Assembly (NCBI GenBank): GCA_941918925.1
Contig: OW799236.1
Location: forward strand, 80,998,213 to 81,062,212
Length of the DNA stretch: 64,000 nucleotides
From: Phyto melanocephala
Taxonomy: Eukaryota > Arthropoda > Insecta > Diptera > Rhinophoridae
Reading direction: 5' to 3'
A program made the translations under genes and the position numbers. Under the pieces are notes generated by a model that saw only the letters and a program-made list of their open reading frames with translations, was not told the origin of the DNA and ran no database searches. Shown piece by piece: positions 13,198 to 22,180 of this stretch. Each line of letters begins with the position of its first letter. Within the stretch, counting starts at the first letter, position 1.

Positions 13198-13334
13198 CCC
13201 ATCGTAATGAACGATGTCATTTGGAAAGACGAATTATATTTCCTTATTTTACTAAGAAAATGTTGTGAATCCACATTCGTTCCTAAAAATTGAATTTAAT
13301 ATTTTGGTTATATGATAGATTTATATATATCTAA

Positions 13335-13455
13335 GGCCTAATTTATAAACATCTTTTAAATTTATCGAAGGTTTATAAAGCAACATTTTAATACTTATAA
13401 CATTTGATTTGTAAACCTATGATAAATTTCAAAGTCGTTTATGAATTAGACTATG
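13335..13455. mobile_element. Small palindromic MITE inside the Helitron
   Basis: An arm of about 40 bases at 13339-13379 (TAATTTATAAAC...AAATTTATCGAAGGTTTATAAA) is repeated in inverted orientation at 13409-13448 (its reverse complement starts TAATTCATAAACGACTTTG). The loop between the arms is only about 30 bases. The right end lies about ten bases from the Helitron exon's splice donor. It is a foldback/MITE by structure, with no coding capacity. Confidence 0.55.
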
Positions 13456-13459
13456 AATG

Positions 13460-13468
13460 TCTTACCTG
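13460..13468 (-). promoter_or_regulatory. 5' splice site of the Helitron exon
   Basis: On the minus strand the coding frame runs into CAG|GTAAGA at the 13466/13465 boundary, a full match to the donor consensus. It follows the zinc-finger segment. No partner acceptor or downstream exon is recognisable before the Helitron end. Confidence 0.6.
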
Positions 13469-13873
13469 AAATCAATGACTGTAAAGGTTCTGGTGGAGGA
13501 AGCAATTCAGGCAAAACAACTTTACCGTTTGCACAACACATTCCAGGTGTTTCATTTTTGTATTTGAGTGCACTACAATATTGGCAAACTTTATTCATGC
13601 CACCTACTGCCACTAGTGGGTCTTCGGCATAATCAATATCAGTCCTGTAATTAAATGCAATACGTGCATATGTGTGAAATGCATTCCGATGACTAACCAT
13701 TCGATTTCGATTTTGTTCACGGCGTAAGTTCAATTGTTCTATCCTCTCTGTTGCTCTCCTTGATGAGGTTCGAATCCGCTGAGCTTCTAAATGTTCTTCA
13801 CCTTCCAACGGTGTCTCGGTGGCTCGTACTGTTGTGGCGTGACGTCGAATATCTTCAAGGCCTTCCTCACGCT
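13466..13873 (-). pseudogene. Helitron Rep/helicase exon, downstream half (zinc-finger segment)
   Basis: This is the C-terminal half of the exon whose first half lies at 24676-25450. It contains the last N-terminal repeats and then the cysteine motif typical of the region before the Helitron-like N domain: CQYCSALKYKNE, CC, NGKVVLP and PPPEPL. The exon ends at 13466 in a perfect donor, CAG|GTAAGA, in phase 1. When the Gypsy element and one CGCT copy are left out, the exon is 1183 nt, or 394 codons plus one base. That agrees with the phase seen at the donor. The Rep nuclease and Pif1-type helicase exons that should follow are absent: only about 300 bases separate the donor from the Helitron 3' end. 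It is non-functional as it stands. Confidence 0.82.
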
Positions 13874-16364
13874 TGTAATGTGATTATTTGCCAAAATTTA
13901 AATAAATATTTTTTTAAACCTTGCATTTTTTTTTACATCTTATATGGGATTAAATATTTAATTTAAATGGTAACCGATAAGTTTTCGGTAATAAGTATTT
14001 CACCTCTCACTGTTGTATTTTTTTTGTTAACAAAGGAGAAGGAAAATAAACAGAGTTAGCTACACTTACAGCTTAAGTGACAGATTGAAAGACACGTATA
14101 AACGGAAACATAATTTTTGTCAAATATTATCGTGAGACTAGAAATGTGGTTTTGGAGTTCTTTTTAATTTGGACTTCAAGAGGAGAACATCAATTTGTAT
14201 TTAAAGTTTTTTCTATTAAGCCTCATCGTGATTCTAAGCAGAATAGTCACGGAATAGAACTTCAGTAGTGAAAGTTATTAACTTAAAACTTTTTGGCTAG
14301 TGGCTTAATTAGTTCAATCCCTGGGAGCTGCATTGAGGAGAAAATAACCTAACGAAATCTGTTATACAGGGGTCAAACGTTGCTGAAAAAAATCTTTAGT
14401 CTACTAAAAGCCACATTTAATAAAAGTTATTCAGTGGTGGACTGATATTCATCTCCACCACTGTACCCATTTTATGGTAGAACTTCAATACAAATTTAAT
14501 TCGCACCAGATGTAATCGTACTCATTGCATCTAATTAGTATCAAGACAGCAGCCGATAAACAACTTCATAAATAAGCAAGAAAAGGTAGTAAAACCAAAT
14601 GAGTAAAAATCGCCAGAAATTTAAGTCTTATCCAGTGAGAATCTGCAAGAAAAACCTCCAAATTTCCATTGCACTGACTGCGTACCTCGAGGAAACATCA
14701 CCAAGTTGTTAAATAAAAATTTACGTAAATATTTGCCAGGGTAAAATTTCATTCAGAAAACTGAAAAAATTACTCAATCTTATAAATTAGTGTTTAATTG
14801 CAAAAAAAAAAAAAAAAAAGAGTGACAAAATCGTGCAAAATATTTAATTAGCTGACAGAAATCTAAAACTTAAGATTAAAATCGTACCTAAAATAAGAAA
14901 AAGTGTTTTTTTTTAAACTAATAATGGTGATAAAGAACAAATCTAAAACTACTTTGAATAGAGTAAAAATAAAAAAAATAAGAAAAATTTAACTTATATT
15001 GCACAGTCATACATATAATATCACAGCTCAAACAAATTACTTAGTAAGTGTCTTTTATTATTAAGATAAAGTTAAACGAAAAACGTTTTTTTTTTTGTTA
15101 TAAGGGTATGCAAAACGTTAATTAAAATCAAACATAAATCAGCCAAATTTTCTTGATTAACAAAATTGCAGTTTGACGAGGCCTCATCATGCAGCAGTTC
15201 CAGCATTAAATTGGTGAGTTATTTAAAATGTTTCTTCTTTTTTTTATAATTAATTAAATTGTTTTGCATTCACTTATTCTTGGTTATAAAAATCCTAATT
15301 GGTAAATTTGTAAAATACAATAAACCAATATACATTATAAATGTTCATAATTTGATAGGGATTACTGTGCTTGAAGGAACAAGAACAAGAATCAGAAAAC
15401 AAAAACCAAAAATATGTAATAAACATTTTTTTTTGCAAATTTTTTTCTTCTTATGCAAAATTTGTTTTTGCTTCATTGATATATACCTATTTCATTAATA
15501 AAAAAAAAAAACAAAGGAAAAGAAGAAGAAAAAAAAAAAACAAGAACAAAATTTTGCAACCAGAATATTACAAAGTTGTAATGATCAATTCGTAGATAAT
15601 TAAAACTTAATAATTAAAGATAATGATCATGTTAAAATTTGCAGAAAAATTTTTATGATACTTGGTACATTTTTGTTATTGATTATTGTATTTTGCAAAC
15701 AGTCACGCCTAAATAAATAAATATAAAAAAATAAAAAAATACTAATTGCAGAATTTACTATATAGAATTATTAGATAAGTGTATAAAAATATAGATATAA
15801 ATATATTTCTTTAAATATTAATATAATTTTTTTCATATATTTTTTTTATATAAGAGCTAACGTTGAATAATGTAAATTTTAGTTAGAAAATGTCTACATT
15901 AGAAATTTTTTCATTTAACTTTTTTTGATGAATAAAACTATATTTGAATTATGAAACTGTAAAGTGTCATTGATAAGTTTTCGTACATGAGGTAAGAGAA
16001 GTAAGTGTAGTGGTATTAAGGGATCTTAGATAAAAACTGCCTGCTAAGATCAAAAGGTAGGGAGGGTTATGAGGCTATCTCAAACAACACCTTGGGATAA
16101 CAGTAATATAAGAGGTTGTTAATTCGTAACATCTGTATTATTCTAGCGATTCACTTGATTTTTCATTTGGTTATTTGTTAGGGAGTCTATAACAAAATAT
16201 TTATGTATATGACTTCTATAGGAGAGGACTTTTAAGGTGAACAAGAACCTACCCTCCGACTGACAGCTAGCGGCATACAATGGCTCCCGTCGTTCCCTTA
16301 AAGTTAAGAGCCAAATACAACCTCCTAAGCCAAAAATACAGTGTTATTTTGAATGTACATTACA
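13874..16364 (+). repeat. 5' LTR (2491 bp)
   Basis: It begins TGTAATG and ends CATTACA, a 7-bp inverted terminal repeat. It matches 22181-24671 at the same length. By eye I found one substitution (C at about 14467 versus T at about 22773) and two compensating homopolymer differences (a T-run near 14907 is 9 versus 10; one near 15087 is 11 versus 10). It carries an AATAAA at 15931 and many A/T runs. Short open frames at 15259-15595 recur in the other LTR and look like chance. Confidence 0.93.
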
Positions 16365-16369
16365 TAAAT

Positions 16370-16387
16370 TGGCGCCCAACGTGGGGC
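16370..16387 (+). other. Primer-binding site for tRNA-Lys (CUU)
   Basis: TGGCGCCCAACGTGGGGC, five bases after the LTR, is the exact complement of the 18-nt 3' end of insect tRNA-Lys(CUU) as I know that tRNA. It would prime minus-strand DNA synthesis. Confidence 0.88.
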
Positions 16388-17153
16388 CCGATAAGTTCAG
16401 AAATGGTTTCATTACCCATGGTGGTATAAGTAGTTTTTACGTTTTTTTACCAGTGTTAACTCTAAGAAGATTTGAACTTTCCGCTCCATTTAATTTTTTT
16501 TGTTACCAGCAACACAACCCGGAAAATCAATGAAAATTAAAAGTCAAAGTAATTATAAATTTCTTATGACAAATATTTCTTAGCACATTTTCGGATTTTC
16601 AATAATCTGGCGTATTACGCCCGGAATGTTGACCAAAAAGTCAACTAAGGAAACTTTTGTTTTAATAAATTTAGATTACCTACAAATATTTTTTTCTTTT
16701 ACATGTGACTTTATAAGAACGCTTTATATTAAAACCATAGTAGTCAGGTACCAGTATTCTAATTTTATTTGGTTCTACACAAATTTTGCACAAGGCGATT
16801 TTGTGTCCAATATTGTTGTTGCTGTACTCCATACTATGTTGGTTTTTTTTTTTTTTTTTTTTGCCTGCCTTATAGATTCTATATCATGGTAATTCTTGAA
16901 ATAGATAAATACATACGAATTAAACTCAGTATTACACACTTACTGCCTTCCTCATAAAAACGAAAACTTAAATGAATTATATGAAATCTTATATTTTTTG
17001 TAAATAAAAACTACAATAAAAATTCTATAAATTTTTTTTTGAAAACTTTTATAAAACGAAACTTTTTTTTTCAAGTTATTAATTTGAATATACCTATAGT
17101 TCTCTGGTCGTTTATATTTGAATTAAACTCGTTTAAAAATTAAATATACTAAA
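16388..17153 (+). other. Untranslated leader of the Gypsy element
   Basis: 766 AT-rich bases between the primer site and gag. Several short upstream open frames (for example 16626-16892) lack any motif; a 20-base T-run lies near 16843. A packaging signal would be expected here, but none can be recognised by eye. Confidence 0.6.
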
Positions 17154-18710
17154 ATGTCATTATTATATACTCCACAAAAAACTCAAGAACAAGCATCAAG
17201 TTCTGCAGCTAATCCTCAAGCTGAAGGTAATCAATGCATAATTTGTAAGGAAAGTATTATAAGTACACAGGAAATATTAATCATTACAACTTGTAACCAT
17301 GAGTTTCACCGAAACTGTATTGAAAGTAGTCTTTCACAGTCGGCTGAATGCCCTTATTGCAAACGTGCTTGCAATTTATCTGATTTAGTAGTTAAAAGGC
17401 CTGATAATCAAATAAACAAAAATAGCCCTAGAACTAAGCAAGGCAATGCAAATCGTGGTAGGCCTAGAGGGGCAATATCAAAGACTTATTGCACTAGAAA
17501 CTATACAAAAAATTTAGCTAAAGATTTTTCTCAACCGCCTCTTGTAGACTTTAATAACTCTAATGTAGTTATGCAATCAGATGAAAGAATTTGTAGTCCT
17601 CAATTAGATTCTTCAGCTTTTTATACGGATAATTTCGATGAAAATATGTCTCGCCCTAGACATAATCAAGTGTTAACCAACCCTTTAGATTATGGTCAAA
17701 TCAATCAAATGATTGAGAGTACACTCGCCCGACTATTAGGAAATATTAATCTTAGTCGCAATCCAGCGATTCAAAGTTCAGCTACACATAATCATGTAAG
17801 GCCCCAGCAACCATCGCCTAATTTTGTTAATAATCAGTACTTACAACATCCCCGAAATAATAATCAGGACCCAAATTATAGTTTGAAAGTAGATAAAATT
17901 ACCGCTATTATTCAAAACTGGAACATTAAATTTGATGGTTCCTCTAACGGACTTACGGTGGAAGAATTTTTGTACAGAGTTAGGTCTCTTACCTCTGAAA
18001 ATTTCAATGGTGATTTTAGTATTATTTGCAAACACTTACCGATGCTTTTAACTGGTAAAGCACGAGATTGGTACTGGAGGTACCACAAACAGGTGGACAG
18101 GATAGTGTGGACCGATTTTTGTGCTGCGTTAAGGTACCAGTATAAAAATTTTAAGTCAAACTTCGAAATACGGGAAGAGGTAAGAAACCGTAAGATGAGG
18201 CCCGGCGAAACATTTGAAGTTTTTTATGAAAATATATGTTCTATGTTAGATAGATTAGAAACTCCCATACCCGAAACAGAACTAGTAGAAATTCTTACGA
18301 GAAATTTACGACCAGATATTAGACATGAATTGTTGTATGTACCAATATATTCTATAGCCCACTTGAGAAAATTGGTACAGATGAGGGAAAATCTTTTATC
18401 GGATGATTATTTTAAGCGACAGTTATCTGCACGGCCACCCACAAATTTCGTTCAAAGACGTGCGGTAGCAGAGGTAAATGCTGCTGAAGATACCCTGAAC
18501 ATTTCAAACAATGCTTTAGAACATTCCGTAGACGCAATTCGGCAAACACCAAATGCAGCCAAATGCTGGAATTGCGAGGAACCAGGACATCATTGGATGG
18601 ACTGCGTGAGAGATAGACTTATTTTTTGTTACGGATGTGGCGCTAGAAATATTTACAAACCACAATGTCCTCGTTGTGGCGGTGGAAAACCAGCGATTTC
18701 AAAAAACTAA
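17154..18710 (+). CDS. gag: Gag with N-terminal RING-H2 finger
   Basis: 518 codons; the ATG has A at -3. In order: a RING-H2 finger with all eight ligands (C28, C31, C47, H49, H52, C55, C66, C69); an AT-hook-like RGRPRGA at about residues 100-106; a polar linker; and a retrotransposon capsid region at about 256-420 (GKARDWYWR, MRPGETFEVFYENI). Next comes one good CCHC knuckle (CWNCEEPGHHWMDC, from about 471). A second cysteine cluster from about 493 (CYGC...CPRC) lacks the histidine. Gag packages the RNA and builds the particle. A RING domain often confers E3 ubiquitin-ligase activity, so that role is possible here but only inferred. The frame ends in TAA directly after a -1 slippery heptamer leading into pol. 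Confidence 0.9.
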   Translation: MSLLYTPQKTQEQASSSAANPQAEGNQCIICKESIISTQEILIITTCNHEFHRNCIESSLSQSAECPYCKRACNLSDLVVKRPDNQINKNSPRTKQGNANRGRPRGAISKTYCTRNYTKNLAKDFSQPPLVDFNNSNVVMQSDERICSPQLDSSAFYTDNFDENMSRPRHNQVLTNPLDYGQINQMIESTLARLLGNINLSRNPAIQSSATHNHVRPQQPSPNFVNNQYLQHPRNNNQDPNYSLKVDKITAIIQNWNIKFDGSSNGLTVEEFLYRVRSLTSENFNGDFSIICKHLPMLLTGKARDWYWRYHKQVDRIVWTDFCAALRYQYKNFKSNFEIREEVRNRKMRPGETFEVFYENICSMLDRLETPIPETELVEILTRNLRPDIRHELLYVPIYSIAHLRKLVQMRENLLSDDYFKRQLSARPPTNFVQRRAVAEVNAAEDTLNISNNALEHSVDAIRQTPNAAKCWNCEEPGHHWMDCVRDRLIFCYGCGARNIYKPQCPRCGGGKPAISKN

Positions 18711-21700
18711 TTAGCGAAAATAAAACTGTAGAAACTTTTTTAAATTCTCAGACTGCACTTGTTATGAGGGACTTCCAAATATTAGATCCTTGTGAAACTT
18801 TTAATGAAACTCATAATAAAATTTTGTACCCTCTTAAACCTTATCATGAAAGATTAAAAGAATATAACGAGATTCGCAATAAAATTTTTAATGCAGATTC
18901 AGTGTATGGCAGCTTAGGGAAAAAACCTAAGAGAAGTACGGTTCGTTTACGACAATATTATAAGTCTCGGAAGTTAGTAAATAAATGCATTATATCTGCC
19001 CTTATTCATAACGAAAAAGATCAGCGCTTTTATGCAAAGATAAAATTTTTAGACTTTAAAGAATATGGCCTATTAGACACAGGTGCCAATGTTTCTTGTA
19101 TTGGATCAAACCTGGCCGATAATGATTTTTCTAACTACCCCAATTTTCTTCCTTTAAAAACTTCAGTCAAAACTGCTGATGGTAGGGTGCAGAAAACCAA
19201 AGGCATATTAGAGGTTGATGTGTCATTTAAGGACGAAGTACAAAAGGTTAAGTTTTTAATAGTTCCCTCTATATCGCAAAGAGTCATTTTAGGATTAGAC
19301 TTTTGGAAATCATTCCAACTTGCATCAGATATCTTTAATTCTGCCATTGTTTCAAATCCATCTAAATGTACAATAAAACAAGAATTATCCGCATTATCCA
19401 TTAACCAACCATCATATCAAACTTTGTCCACGTCCGTAAAAGAAACTGCTCCGTCCGACATATATAAATATCCCCTGACTTCAAAACAGCTTCAGCAACT
19501 AAACACTATAATTGACTTATTTCCAAATTTTGAGAAACAAGGATTAGGAAGAACCACACTAATTAAGCATGAGATAAATGTAGATGACGCGAAACCCATC
19601 AAACAGAGATTTTACCCCGTATCCCCCGCAGTAGAAAAATTAATGTATAAAGAAATAGACCGAATGCTTGAATTAGGGGTAATAGAAGAATCTACTTCAG
19701 CATGGAGTTCGCCTATGCGATTAGTTGTGAAACCCAATAAAATTCGACTGTGTTTGGATGCCAGAAAACTGAACCAAGTGACCCGAAAAGATGCATACCC
19801 TTTACCTAATATCGAAGGCATTTTTTCAAGACTTCCGAAAGCTAATTTAATATCAAAACTTGACTTAAAGGACGCGTATTGGCAAATCGGTCTAGACGAT
19901 AATTCAAAAGCTATGACAGCATTCACAGTTCCAGGAAGACCGCTGTACCAGTTTGTTGTCATGCCCTTTGGCTTATGTACAGCCCCTCAGACCATGTGCC
20001 GACTAATGGACCAGCTTATACCACCTGATCTTCGAAATTGCGTATTCGGCTATCTTGATGACCTAATAATTGTGTCAGAAGACTTTCAGTCCCATTTAGC
20101 TATACTGGTGAGAATAGCGGAACGATTTTGTAGGGCTAATCTTACGCTCAATATTGCAAAAAGTGCATTTTGTGTAACCGAGGTAAAATATCTAGGATTT
20201 GTCATAGGACATGGAGGTATCAAAACAGATCCGGAAAAAGTGGAGGCAATTCTAAATTGGCCTACTCCAAAAAATATCAAACAAGTGCGAGGATTTCTAG
20301 GTATTGCAGGATGGTACCGCCGGTTTATCGAAAATTTCTCAACAGAAGTCTATCCGATAACTGAACTACTATCCATAAAACGTAAGTTTATTTGGACTAC
20401 TGAGGCACAACAAGCGTTCGATAAGGTAAAGTCTTTGCTTTCTACAACTCCAGTTCTTGCAAATCCCGATTTCACGAAAAAGTTTTACCTTCACTGTGAT
20501 GCTAGTGACTACGGAATAGGTGCTGTATTAGTGCAATTGGATGAAAACGGATCAGAAAAGCCTATTGCATACATGTCGAAGAAATTGAACACCGCTCAAC
20601 GGAATTATAGTGTGACTGAGAGGGAGTGCCTAGCAGCCATCGAAGCTATCAAGAAGTTTCGTTGCTACTTAGAACTTCAAGAGTTCGAGGTAATCACTGA
20701 CCACTCATCGTTAGTATGGTTAATGAAACAGCCAGAACTCTCAGGTAGATTAGCTCGATGGGTGTTAAAGCTACAGTCATTTAATTTCACCGTAAGCCAT
20801 CGAAAGGGAAAGGATCACGTAGTCCCAGATGCTCTTAGTAGAATTCATTGTGCCGAAATTTCAGATATACACCTATTGGAACCGGAAATAGATTTAAACT
20901 CTCCCCATTTTAGTGATCTTGAGTACGAAGAACTTAAAAGAAAAATACGCGAAAATGCCCACAAATACCCAGATATAAAAATCGTCGACAACTTTGTTTA
21001 TATTCGAACTTGCCACTACAATGGAGAGTTAAACGAAGAGCAAAAGGCTTGGAAATTATGGATACCAAAACAACTAAGATTCAAAGTAATTCAAAAAGCA
21101 CATGACTCCATCACCATTCACGGGGGTATGGCGAAAACACTAGATCTAATACGAAGAAATTTTTATTGGCCAGGAATCGTTTCTAATGTTCGAGATTTTG
21201 TACGTGACTGCGAAACCTGTAAACAAACTAAGGCACCAAACTTAATTTTGAGACCGGAAATGGGCCAGCCCTCTAGTTCAATCAGACCTTTTCAGCGAGT
21301 GTACATAGACCTTTTAGGACCTTACCCTCGCAGTAAAAACGGTCATATTGGTCTACTTATAGTAGTAGACCATCTTTCTAAATTTCATTGGCTTTTTGCA
21401 CTTCGAAAGTTCACCTCCAAGTCTATTCAAAATTTTCTTTTAAGTAACATATTTCATGTATATGGTATCCCCGAGTTCATAGTTAGCGATAATGGCTCAC
21501 AGTTTAGAGCAAATGAGTTTAAAGTCTTTCTGACTAAATTAGGTATTACTCATGTATTGACGGCATTATACTCTCCGCAGGCAAATGCCTCGGAACGAGT
21601 CAATCGCTCTATAATATCAGGAATTCGTACATTGTTGAAAAAAGACCACAAGGAGTGGGATGAAAATATTAGCGCCATTAGTTGTTCATTAAGAAATGCT

Positions 21701-22123
21701 TATCATCAGAGTATTAAATGTTCCCCTTATCGTGCATTATTTGGTATGGAAATGATAACCCATGGCTCCTCATATGAATTGTTGAAAAATTTAAAACTTT
21801 TAGAAGAACCGTTTAATCCCATTACTAAGGAAGATTCCTTGACGTTAATTAGGAAAAACATTAGAGAGAATATTAGAAACTCATATGAAATTAATAAACA
21901 CCATTATAATTTGCGAGCAAAACCAATAAAATTTCAAGTAGGACAACAGGTTTTTCGCCGAAATTTTGCTCAAAGTAGTTTTTCACAGAATTTTAACTCC
22001 AAGCTAGCACCTATCTTTTTGAAAGCAAAAATTCGTGAAAGAGTCGGAAATAATTGCTATCTGTTAGAGGATCCAGACGGCAAGGTACTCGGAACGTTTC
22101 ATGCAAAAGATATCAGACCTTAA
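18665..22123 (+). CDS. pol: Pol: protease, reverse transcriptase, RNase H, integrase
   Basis: The open frame overlaps gag by 46 nt in the -1 frame; translation probably enters by slippage at 18701, not at the ATG at 18665. Counting from that ATG: aspartic protease DTGA (D138) with ILGLDFW; RT with the catalytic box YLDD at 463-466; RNase H with D612 (HCDASDYG), an ERECLAA segment and ITDHSS; integrase HHCC zinc region at about 812-855 (HDSITIHGG ... CETCKQ). The integrase core has D882 (IDLLGP), D942 (SDNGSQF) and E977 (ASERVNR), 34 residues between the last two. Domain order PR-RT-RH-IN is Metaviridae (Gypsy). All key residues are present and no stop or frameshift is seen. There is no env; only 57 nt separate the stop from the 3' LTR. 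Confidence 0.93.
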   Translation: MSSLWRWKTSDFKKLISENKTVETFLNSQTALVMRDFQILDPCETFNETHNKILYPLKPYHERLKEYNEIRNKIFNADSVYGSLGKKPKRSTVRLRQYYKSRKLVNKCIISALIHNEKDQRFYAKIKFLDFKEYGLLDTGANVSCIGSNLADNDFSNYPNFLPLKTSVKTADGRVQKTKGILEVDVSFKDEVQKVKFLIVPSISQRVILGLDFWKSFQLASDIFNSAIVSNPSKCTIKQELSALSINQPSYQTLSTSVKETAPSDIYKYPLTSKQLQQLNTIIDLFPNFEKQGLGRTTLIKHEINVDDAKPIKQRFYPVSPAVEKLMYKEIDRMLELGVIEESTSAWSSPMRLVVKPNKIRLCLDARKLNQVTRKDAYPLPNIEGIFSRLPKANLISKLDLKDAYWQIGLDDNSKAMTAFTVPGRPLYQFVVMPFGLCTAPQTMCRLMDQLIPPDLRNCVFGYLDDLIIVSEDFQSHLAILVRIAERFCRANLTLNIAKSAFCVTEVKYLGFVIGHGGIKTDPEKVEAILNWPTPKNIKQVRGFLGIAGWYRRFIENFSTEVYPITELLSIKRKFIWTTEAQQAFDKVKSLLSTTPVLANPDFTKKFYLHCDASDYGIGAVLVQLDENGSEKPIAYMSKKLNTAQRNYSVTERECLAAIEAIKKFRCYLELQEFEVITDHSSLVWLMKQPELSGRLARWVLKLQSFNFTVSHRKGKDHVVPDALSRIHCAEISDIHLLEPEIDLNSPHFSDLEYEELKRKIRENAHKYPDIKIVDNFVYIRTCHYNGELNEEQKAWKLWIPKQLRFKVIQKAHDSITIHGGMAKTLDLIRRNFYWPGIVSNVRDFVRDCETCKQTKAPNLILRPEMGQPSSSIRPFQRVYIDLLGPYPRSKNGHIGLLIVVDHLSKFHWLFALRKFTSKSIQNFLLSNIFHVYGIPEFIVSDNGSQFRANEFKVFLTKLGITHVLTALYSPQANASERVNRSIISGIRTLLKKDHKEWDENISAISCSLRNAYHQSIKCSPYRALFGMEMITHGSSYELLKNLKLLEEPFNPITKEDSLTLIRKNIRENIRNSYEINKHHYNLRAKPIKFQVGQQVFRRNFAQSSFSQNFNSKLAPIFLKAKIRERVGNNCYLLEDPDGKVLGTFHAKDIRP
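18701..18707 (+). promoter_or_regulatory. -1 ribosomal frameshift heptamer A AAA AAC
   Basis: The heptamer lies in the correct gag phase (A|AAA|AAC) and is followed at once by the gag stop TAA (18708-18710). Pol is in the -1 frame and is open across this point, continuing AAA AAA CTA. This is the canonical site for making Gag-Pol by -1 slippage. No strong downstream stem was found by eye in the AT-rich sequence that follows. Confidence 0.8.
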
Positions 22124-22180
22124 AACATAAGATATTTTCCGTCTAATTTTGTTGTTTAAAAAACTCAAAATAATTCGGTT

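Noticed and set aside
15259..15595. Two overlapping 74-79 codon open frames in the 5' LTR, repeated identically at 23566-23902
   Set aside because: Identical only because the LTRs are identical; composition is K/F homopolymer-driven and there is no domain.
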